A stretch of 15,438 nt of DNA from an uncultured Bacteroides sp. (lineage in GTDB: Bacteria > Bacteroidota > Bacteroidia > Bacteroidales > Bacteroidaceae), in contig URCM01000075.1 of assembly GCA_900546355.1 (NCBI GenBank), forward strand, positions 1 through 15,438. The letters are read 5' to 3'. The notes under the pieces were generated by a model. The model ran no database searches. It had not been told where the DNA came from and was given only the letters and a program-made list of their open reading frames with translations. Shown here one piece after another: positions 7,622 to 12,780 of this stretch (positions are counted from its first letter, which is position 1; every line of letters starts with the position of its first letter). Both the position numbers and the translations under genes were made by a program.

Positions 7622-8413
7622 TCACTTCATTCCTCTCGCCTTGTAGATTCGTTCCTTGGCGTTATTGATGTTCTGGAATTTTTCTTTGGCGGCCTTGCGG
7701 ATATCTTCCCCTAAGGTAGCTACACGGTCGGGATGATGCTTCAGGGCAAGACGCCGGTAGGCGGCACGCACTTCCTCATCGGTGGCCGAAGGGTCTATTT
7801 CCAATACCTTATATGCGTCGGCAAGTGAGTCTCCTCCAAGATTAAGCATTGACTCTACTTCTTTTTCAGAAAGTTGCATCGCCTGTGCCACTTCTTTCAA
7901 AGCTTCTATCTCTTGTTGGCATACTTTGCCGTCGCTTTGCGAAATCTTTACTAAGAAATCGAGTAATTGCAGGCGTTCGCTGTATGTCAGGTTGGCGGCT
8001 ATCTGTGCGCCACATTCATGGATTGTGTTGCGGAAGGCGTAGGGATTGACAGCATCCATCCGTTTTTGTTCATCGAAGAGATTGAGCAGGATTTGCTGCC
8101 CTTCGTTCACTGCATCTTCGCCGAAATTTGTACGGAGGAAACGGCGCACGAATTCCATTTCGCTATGCATGATTCTTCCATCAGCGCGAATGACATAGGA
8201 TGCCATGACGAGCATGGAGAACAGAAAACTATTGCGCTGGCCTGCATTGGCATAGGTGTCTTGTTGGCCTTGGTTGTTGTAATCTGTGCCAAAATCTGTC
8301 TGTGCATCGTTCGTTTTGTCGAAGAGGGAACCGATGGCAAATCCCACCAATGCTCCCAGCGGTCCACTGGTCATGAATCCCATGATTCCGCCAATCCATT
8401 TTCCTAATTTCAT
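7622..8413 (-). CDS. DjlA-like co-chaperone: membrane segment, TerB domain, C-terminal J domain
   Basis: The 263-residue protein has three parts. Residues 5-31 are a glycine-rich hydrophobic segment ending in GSLFDK, as at the start of DjlA, and likely a membrane anchor. Residues about 62-190 are an all-helical TerB-type domain with two acidic DG motifs (RADGRI at 76-81, QSDGKV at 159-164), each near a helix start. Residues 199-263 are a J domain with the diagnostic HPD at 227-229. J domains stimulate the ATPase of DnaK, so this protein probably brings DnaK to the inner face of the cytoplasmic membrane. The length is close to that of E. coli DjlA (about 270). It is transcribed away from a repeat-rich gap and is convergent with the ATP-grasp gene. 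I saw no clear -7 box upstream. Confidence 0.9.
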   Translation of the reverse strand: MKLGKWIGGIMGFMTSGPLGALVGFAIGSLFDKTNDAQTDFGTDYNNQGQQDTYANAGQRNSFLFSMLVMASYVIRADGRIMHSEMEFVRRFLRTNFGEDAVNEGQQILLNLFDEQKRMDAVNPYAFRNTIHECGAQIAANLTYSERLQLLDFLVKISQSDGKVCQQEIEALKEVAQAMQLSEKEVESMLNLGGDSLADAYKVLEIDPSATDEEVRAAYRRLALKHHPDRVATLGEDIRKAAKEKFQNINNAKERIYKARGMK

Positions 8414-8469
8414 GGTTGTGTCGTTTTTATTTTTGTTTTTTTAATAGTAAATTGGTTTGCGAAAAAATC

Positions 8470-8597
8470 GAACACAGAGACACAAAGACACGAAGGGATA
8501 ATTTAGAGAACTCTGTCCTCTCAAAAATAAACTCTGTGTCTCCGTGCCTCTGTGTTTGATAAAAATAAAACTCTGCGCTTCTGCGTCTCTGCGTTCC
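8470..8597. repeat. Palindromic element of 8-bp units, copy A
   Basis: The left arm (8470-8495) is GA followed by ACACAGAG, ACACAAAG and ACACGAAG. The right arm (8532-8557), read on the other strand, consists of the units ACACAGAG, GCACGGAG, ACACAGAG. A further arm (8571-8597) on that strand gives ACGCAGAG, ACGCAGAA, GCGCAGAG. Between the first two arms is a 36-bp core with an inner repeat, TTTAGAG (8502-8508) and CTCT (8518-8521). The stretch 8470-8521 is identical at 51 of 52 positions to 12641-12692. A reading frame through it translates repeat sequence and is not a gene. It lies in the 350-bp gap between the DjlA-like and DUF4270 genes. Confidence 0.85.
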
Positions 8598-8643
8598 ATT
8601 CCATTTTCGCAATCCATTTCTTATAATAGGTGTCCGATAGAAA

Positions 8644-8728
8644 AGCACACAGATGACACGGTGCGGAAGGCTCATTGACACAGACTTTAAAATCCGTGGC
8701 TTCTATATATCCGTGTTATCTGTGTGCT
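8644..8728. repeat. Imperfect 18-bp inverted repeat with 49-bp spacer
   Basis: AGCACACAGATGACACGG (8644-8661) and CCGTGTTATCTGTGTGCT (8711-8728) are reverse complements at 17 of 18 positions. The spacer holds a second ATCCGTG (8692-8698) and CACAGACTTTAAAATCC, giving a nested, repeat-like look. A perfect 14-bp palindrome, CTATATTAATATAG, starts at 8727. The structure fills the downstream side of the DUF4270 gene and contains no reading frame worth calling. Confidence 0.75.
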
Positions 8729-8739
8729 ATATTAATATA

Positions 8740-8761
8740 GGTTCCTGTAGTTCGGGGAACC
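8740..8761 (-). terminator. Short hairpin just after the DUF4270 gene
   Basis: On the minus strand, GGTTCC and GGAACC form a 6-bp stem around a 10-base loop, beginning 2 bp after the DUF4270 stop codon. The following TATATTAATATA is AT-rich but not a T-tract, so this is a weak candidate for ending the GT5-DUF4270 transcript. Confidence 0.4.
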
Positions 8762-8763
8762 GG

Positions 8764-10218
8764 TCATTCCTGTTTGGGTTGCGTGTAGATAACATTCATC
8801 TGTATCTTTTGGCTTTCGTCTGCCGATTCGTTGAGGTTTTCTCCTCCCACCAGCATGGCGGAATTTACGCTTAAGTCATTCCCGATTTCGATAACGTTGC
8901 CTTGTGTGTCGGTTTCGGTCGTGACGGGTATCAGCAATACTTTATCCCAATCGGGATTTTCAGCTTTCCAACGTTCCCATTCAGCTTCTCCCTTTTCTAT
9001 TTCGGGACGTATTTCGCTGAATATATGTGCAATCAATCGGTTCAATTTAGAAAAGGAGTATGAATGTGTCGTACTGTTGTAGGTTGAAAGGAAAGAAGTA
9101 CGGTCGTCGTTGGTCAAGTTGTTCTCAAAAAATCCCTTCATTTCGTTTGCTCTTACCAGCAGCAATGTGTTTGGAGTTCCCATCTTGTAAGGACTGTTGC
9201 TTTGGTCTCTCAACTTTTCAAAAGAGACGGAGATGGAGTTTAGCGTATCCGTACGGTGGTCCTCATACATTTGCTCTATCGGGAGCGTGACTTTGGTACA
9301 GATTCCTGCAGGCGTTTTCAGGTAAGTGCGTGTAGGGTCTTTCACCAACTCCTGCAGTCCCGAATTCTGGAAACGGGTAGACATGAATACTTCTTTGGTG
9401 GCGGTCATCGGCACTACGGCGGTCAGCAAAGAGTCGGCTGTGTCTGCCGAGTTACGTCCCATATAAGTTACGGTAAGGTGCAGGTAAATATCGGAGAGGT
9501 ACAAGATAGAGCCTTCACCATTTATTACATGCACATAGAATCCTTTAAGGACATTGTCCACAAAAGCCTGAGCGTCCTTAAAATAAGGATGGACCGTGTT
9601 TCCGTTTTCGGTGGTGGTATAGTCGTATTTGCTTTTGAAATTGTCGCAGAAAGCTTTCCCCAACTCTATGGACACATGCGGATAATAGTCGGATGTTTGG
9701 TGTAGCGAGTCGCTGACACTGCGGTCGTAAGCGCTGTAGTCTTTTGTTGCCAAGGGCGGATTCTGCGAGTTGTAATAGCGCGTAGGGTCTAAGTTGGTAT
9801 AATACAAGTTTTTGTCTTGCCCGTCGTCATGAATGGTGGCGGTGAGTGTATCGACCTGTAGGCGGAGCGTTGCCAGCGAGTCGCCAAAATAACTTGTATA
9901 ATATAATCCCAGTGTCGCTTCGTCAATGCTTTGCAGGCGGTCGGGGAGTTGAAAGTTTTCGGGACAATTTATTTGCACGAGGAAGTCGGATGTGAAAGTG
10001 CCATAATCTTCGTCGGTAAATTTTCCCAAATAAGCTGTGTTGGAGCGCGAGTAGACCGAGTCGAGAAAATGCGATTCGGTTGTTACTACATAGGCATCGG
10101 CTTTCGATTGGATGAAATCATCATCGGCCACAAATTGTCCGATGCCTGTCGTCTCATCGTCACAGCTGCAGAGTGTAGCGGCAGACAATGCTAATGCCGC
10201 CAAGAACTTAAGTTTCAT
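8764..10218 (-). CDS. DUF4270-family outer-membrane-type lipoprotein
   Basis: The 484-residue protein has a classic lipoprotein signal ending LCSC, with Cys19 as the lipidated residue. The next residues Asp-Asp-Glu resemble the acidic export signal that sends lipoproteins to the cell surface in Bacteroidota. The body begins with GIGQFVADDDFIQSKADAY and has many beta-strand-like stretches, e.g. TEEATLGLYYT-type and YLSDIYLHLTVTYMG. This fits DUF4270, a Bacteroidota-restricted family of unknown function. No catalytic motif is visible. It begins 33 bp after the stop of the short GT5 protein and should be transcribed with it. It is complete. The family assignment comes from general resemblance and the neighbouring gene, so I am moderately sure of DUF4270 and very sure of the lipoprotein. 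Confidence 0.8.
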   Translation of the reverse strand: MKLKFLAALALSAATLCSCDDETTGIGQFVADDDFIQSKADAYVVTTESHFLDSVYSRSNTAYLGKFTDEDYGTFTSDFLVQINCPENFQLPDRLQSIDEATLGLYYTSYFGDSLATLRLQVDTLTATIHDDGQDKNLYYTNLDPTRYYNSQNPPLATKDYSAYDRSVSDSLHQTSDYYPHVSIELGKAFCDNFKSKYDYTTTENGNTVHPYFKDAQAFVDNVLKGFYVHVINGEGSILYLSDIYLHLTVTYMGRNSADTADSLLTAVVPMTATKEVFMSTRFQNSGLQELVKDPTRTYLKTPAGICTKVTLPIEQMYEDHRTDTLNSISVSFEKLRDQSNSPYKMGTPNTLLLVRANEMKGFFENNLTNDDRTSFLSTYNSTTHSYSFSKLNRLIAHIFSEIRPEIEKGEAEWERWKAENPDWDKVLLIPVTTETDTQGNVIEIGNDLSVNSAMLVGGENLNESADESQKIQMNVIYTQPKQE

Positions 10219-10251
10219 TTTCTTTTTATTAATAGATTCACGTTTTTTGAC

Positions 10252-11073
10252 TTATTCTGCATCGCCCAATACCTTTTTATATAAGGCATCGCAAGCGTCG
10301 GCATACGCGTTTTCATCGGCTTGGTAGCCTACTGTCGGAAGATTCAGGCTGCGTGCGTATTCCATGATGGCAGGATTTACTTTTTCACTGTTCTGGATTA
10401 CACCGTCGGAATAAGTGATGGCCAGTTTGCACAACTCTTCGTAATCAGCAGGTGTCTTGATTTTTTTGGTGTCATCGGCGGTGATTTCCCTGAAAACCAG
10501 CTGACGGGCAAACTCCGGTGCCAGGTTCGACTTGAATCCATCGCTATAAACCGAGAAGACGATTTTCGAATCGCGGAAGGAAGGTTCATCGTAGTAGGCT
10601 TTCTTGATGAGAAGCGGAGCTACAGCACTCATCCATCCATGACAGTGGACAACGTCCGGGCACCAACGTAGTTTCTTCACGGTTTCCAGTACGCCCCGGG
10701 CATAGAAGATGGCTCGTTCACCGTTGTCTTCGTATTCGTTGCCATTCTCGTCGGCGGCTATCAGGCGATGCTGGAAATAGTCATCATTGTCGATAAAATA
10801 CACCTGGCGGCGTGCGGCTTGAATCGAAGCCACCTTGATAATCAAGGGGTGGTCGGTTTCGTCAATAATGATGTTCATTCCCGATAAGCGGATTACTTCA
10901 TGCAGTTGGTTACGGCGTTCGTTCACGTTGCCCCATTTGGGCATGAAGGTACGGATTTCCCAGCCCTTGTCTTGAATGGCTTGCGGAAGGTTCTGGCCGA
11001 TTAACGATAGTTCACTTTCGGGTACGTAAGGAGTAATTTCTTGTGTAATGAATAATACTTTCTTTGCGCTCAT
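10252..11073 (-). CDS. Short GT5 domain protein, annotated in relatives as glycogen/starch synthase
   Basis: The 273-residue protein resembles only the N-terminal half of GT5 glycogen synthases (KVLFITQEITPYVPES at the start, then LPQAI, MPKWG, and DVVHCHGWMSA). Full-length GlgA has about 470 residues or more. The C-terminal Rossmann domain, which holds the catalytic E-x7-E region, is missing. Where active enzymes have the ADP-glucose-binding KxGGLGDV, this protein reads ESELSLIGQNLP. It is therefore probably not a glycogen synthase. A binding or regulatory role is possible but unproven. The frame opens further upstream to 11112, but ATG 11073 gives the natural start MSAKKVLF and lies downstream of a TATCTTTG box. 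It heads an operon with the DUF4270 lipoprotein and is divergent from panCD. The stop ends the normal short form, so I see no frameshift. Confidence 0.85.
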   Translation of the reverse strand: MSAKKVLFITQEITPYVPESELSLIGQNLPQAIQDKGWEIRTFMPKWGNVNERRNQLHEVIRLSGMNIIIDETDHPLIIKVASIQAARRQVYFIDNDDYFQHRLIAADENGNEYEDNGERAIFYARGVLETVKKLRWCPDVVHCHGWMSAVAPLLIKKAYYDEPSFRDSKIVFSVYSDGFKSNLAPEFARQLVFREITADDTKKIKTPADYEELCKLAITYSDGVIQNSEKVNPAIMEYARSLNLPTVGYQADENAYADACDALYKKVLGDAE

Positions 11074-11101
11074 TGTTGTTATTATTGCTCTAAAGGTTGC
11101 G

Positions 11102-11109
11102 CAAAGATA
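11102..11109 (-). promoter_or_regulatory. Bacteroides-type -7 promoter box for the GT5-DUF4270 operon
   Basis: On the minus strand this reads TATCTTTG followed by C, an exact TAnnTTTG match. It is 28 bp upstream of the start at 11073. A TTG (complement of 11133-11135) lies 23 bp further upstream, slightly far for a -33 element. The run of nine A's just beside the box would place a T-tract directly before the -7 element. Confidence 0.6.
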
Positions 11110-11166
11110 CAAAAAAAAACAGATGTGACCGTCAATTCGTATGCGTTATTTACCTTATAGTTTGTT

Positions 11167-11192
11167 AATCTGCGTGCAGATTGTGCTTTTTT
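11167..11192 (+). promoter_or_regulatory. 16-bp palindrome followed by T6: operator or terminator
   Basis: AATCTGC (11167-11173) and GCAGATT (11176-11182) are perfect inverted halves around GT. A run of six T's follows at 11187-11192. As RNA this would be a 6-bp hairpin with a CGTG loop plus a U-tract, weakly like an intrinsic terminator on the plus strand. As DNA it could be a repressor site in the 260-bp gap between two divergent operons. Its centre is about 55-65 bp from each -7 box. Confidence 0.5.
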
Positions 11193-11227
11193 CGGGCTGT
11201 GCTGTTCATTATTTGACAAAAATATGG

Positions 11228-11235
11228 TTACTTTG
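11228..11235 (+). promoter_or_regulatory. Probable -7 box for panCD
   Basis: TTACTTTG matches TAnnTTTG at all fixed positions but the second. It lies 98 bp upstream of the panC ATG. A TTTG at 11212-11215 is only 12 bp away. If used, it gives panCD an untranslated leader of about 90 nt, the longest in this window. Confidence 0.45.
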
Positions 11236-11262
11236 CACCCGATTTTTAAAAACATTGGGTCC

Positions 11263-11319
11263 AGAGCCTGCCTTAAGTTCTCTTATGGCATAAGCTATGC
11301 AGACGGCAAAGCAGGCTCT
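11263..11319 (+). promoter_or_regulatory. Structured leader of panCD (candidate cis-acting RNA)
   Basis: AGAGCCTGC (11263-11271) and GCAGGCTCT (11311-11319) form a perfect 9-bp stem that closes 14 nt before the panC start. Inside it, CTTAT-GGC-ATAAG (11282-11294) and GCATA-AGC-TATGC (11288-11300) are each perfect 5-bp hairpins. They share bases 11288-11294, so they cannot form together. No T-tract follows, so control of translation seems likelier than termination. The structure is visible in the sequence. A regulatory role is inference, and I do not recognise a known riboswitch class. Confidence 0.5.
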
Positions 11320-11333
11320 TAATTATCGGAAAA

Positions 11334-12179
11334 ATGGAATTAATTCAAACTATTCAGGAACTTCGCGCCAAGCTGGACGTGCTTCGGGGCGAAGGCAAAA
11401 CTATCGGTTTGGTTCCTACTATGGGAGCTTTGCATGCGGGCCACGCTTCGTTGGTGAAACGCGCCGTCGCTGAGAATGATGTAGTGGTGGTAAGCGATTT
11501 CGTGAATCCCACCCAGTTTAACGACAAGAATGACTTGGCCAAATATCCGCGCACGCTGGACGCCGATTGCCGGTTGCTGGAGGAATGTGGCGTGACGTTC
11601 GTGTTTGCCCCGTCGGTGGAAGAGATTTATCCCGAACCCGATACGCGCACGTTCAGTTATGCGCCGCTGGATACGGTGATGGAAGGCAAGTACCGCCCGG
11701 GGCATTTCAATGGTGTGTGCCAGATAGTAAGCAAGTTGTTTTTAATCGTAGAACCTACACGTGCTTATTTCGGCGAGAAAGACTTCCAGCAGCTTGCCAT
11801 CATCCGCGAGATGGTGCGCCGTTATCCGTTCGACTTGCAGATTGTGGGCTGCCCGATTGTGCGTGAAGCCGATGGGCTGGCACTGAGCAGCCGGAACGCA
11901 CGCCTTAGCCAGGAGCAGCGTGGACAGGCCCTGCAAATCTCGAAAACCCTGTTCGCCAGTGTGGATTATGCCAAAACCCATACGTTGGCGGAAACGAAAG
12001 CTTTTGTCGGGAAACGCATCAACGATGCGGAAGGCCTGCGCCTGGAATATTTCGAAATCGTGGACGGGAACACGTTGCAGGCGGTGGATGCATGGGAAGA
12101 AAGCACTTACATCGTAGGTTGCATCACCGTGTTCTGTGGGGAAGTCCGTCTGATTGATAACATTAAATATAAGGAGTGA
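11334..12179 (+). CDS. panC: Pantothenate synthetase (pantoate--beta-alanine ligase)
   Basis: PanC joins D-pantoate and beta-alanine with ATP, through a pantoyl-adenylate, to give pantothenate for coenzyme A. The 281-residue protein has the usual length and motifs of this cytidylyltransferase-like family. They are the HIGH-type HAGH (34-37) in [21 protein letters not shown] (56-62), RPGHFNGV (121-128), [10 protein letters not shown] (145-154) and LSSRN (184-188), the KMSKS-like loop. All expected binding residues are present. The ATG at 11334 lies just after the structured leader described separately. panD follows after 7 bp and supplies beta-alanine, so the pair forms a compact two-gene operon. 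Two AAGGAG motifs near its end serve panD. No panB is in the window. It is intact. Confidence 0.97.
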   Translation: MELIQTIQELRAKLDVLRGEGKTIGLVPTMGALHAGHASLVKRAVAENDVVVVSDFVNPTQFNDKNDLAKYPRTLDADCRLLEECGVTFVFAPSVEEIYPEPDTRTFSYAPLDTVMEGKYRPGHFNGVCQIVSKLFLIVEPTRAYFGEKDFQQLAIIREMVRRYPFDLQIVGCPIVREADGLALSSRNARLSQEQRGQALQISKTLFASVDYAKTHTLAETKAFVGKRINDAEGLRLEYFEIVDGNTLQAVDAWEESTYIVGCITVFCGEVRLIDNIKYKE

Positions 12180-12186
12180 CAAGGAG

Positions 12187-12534
12187 ATGATGATACAAGT
12201 ATTGAAGTCGAAGATACATTGCGTGACCGTGACCGAAGCCAACCTGAACTACATGGGCAGCATCACGGTGGACGAGGATTTGCTCGATGCGGCCAACATG
12301 ATAGCGGGCGAGAAGGTCCAGATTGTAGACAACAACAACGGCGAACGTTTCGAAACCTATATTATAAAAGGAGAACGCGGCTCGGGGTGCGTTTGCCTGA
12401 ACGGTGCCGCCGCACGGAAAGTGCAGGTGGGAGATGTGGTCATCATCATGTCGTATGCCTTGATGGATTTCGAAGAAGCCAAGCGATTCAAGCCTTCGGT
12501 CATTTTCCCCGATACGCTCACGAACAAAATTTAA
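12187..12534 (+). CDS. panD: Aspartate 1-decarboxylase (pyruvoyl enzyme)
   Basis: PanD makes beta-alanine from aspartate. It is made as a proenzyme that cleaves itself before a serine to form the pyruvoyl cofactor. Starting at ATG 12187 the protein has 115 residues and places the cleavage site Gly24-Ser25 (in NYMGSIT) exactly where E. coli PanD has it. That decides the start over in-frame codons further upstream at 12154. Other family features present are VLKSKIH with Lys9, [10 protein letters not shown] with the Arg, and GAAARKV in the middle. AAGGAG occurs at 12171-12176 (10 nt from the ATG) and again at 12181-12186 (touching it). The first has usable spacing. panC ends 7 bp upstream. Downstream is a repeat-rich gap facing fbp. 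Confidence 0.96.
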   Translation: MMIQVLKSKIHCVTVTEANLNYMGSITVDEDLLDAANMIAGEKVQIVDNNNGERFETYIIKGERGSGCVCLNGAAARKVQVGDVVIIMSYALMDFEEAKRFKPSVIFPDTLTNKI

Positions 12535-12539
12535 GAGGT

Positions 12540-12732
12540 ACAGAGATACGGAGATTTTTATATATTGAACACAGAGACGCAAAGACACGGAGTTTTTTAT
12601 TTACGATTTTACAATTTACGATTTACTATTTTTATATATTGAACACAGAGACACAAAGACACGGAGGGATAATTTAGAGAACTCTGTCCTCTAAAAAAAT
12701 AAAAACTCTGTGCCTCCGTGCCTCCGTGTTCG
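12540..12732. repeat. Palindromic element of 8-bp units, copy B with a duplicated left arm
   Basis: The complete copy has a left arm at 12641-12666 (GA, ACACAGAG, ACACAAAG, ACACGGAG), a core with the inverted pair TTTAGAG (12673-12679) and CTCTAAA (12689-12695), and a right arm at 12706-12732. Read on the minus strand, the right arm is ACACGGAG, GCACGGAG, GCACAGAG. A second left arm lies at 12567-12592. A 39-bp segment (12554-12592) recurs at 12628-12666 with one mismatch, 74 bp apart. A fainter unit pair (ACAGAG, ATACGGAG) starts at 12541, right after panD. Between the arms are four ATTTACG-like 7-8-bp units (12599-12627). It contains no gene. Confidence 0.85.
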
Positions 12733-12745
12733 ATAAAACAAAAAA

Positions 12746-12780
12746 CTATTAACTATTCATTATTAATTGTTAACTAATCA
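12746..12780. repeat. Heptamer array running into the fbp stop codon
   Basis: Five 7-bp units stand head to tail: CTATTAA, CTATTCA, TTATTAA, TTGTTAA, CTAATCA. The last one contains the fbp stop codon (TCA, 12778-12780, TGA on the minus strand). The units match those at 7588-7615, which also abut a stop codon. Possibly part of a two-way terminator for panCD and fbp. Confidence 0.7.

Noticed and set aside
8470..8597. CRISPR array at the 8-bp-periodic repeats
   Set aside because: Units are 8 bp, there are no spacers, the arms are inverted rather than direct, and no cas gene is present.
8427..8681. 84-codon minus-strand reading frame in the DjlA/DUF4270 gap
   Set aside because: It translates the 8-bp-unit palindromic element. 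Its composition (repeated SLRVFVSLCS-like text) is that of repeats, and nothing protein-like flanks it.
10252..11112. Longer start for the GT5 protein at 11112
   Set aside because: The 13 added residues lie over the -7 box region. The ATG at 11073 gives the family N-terminus and a normal leader.
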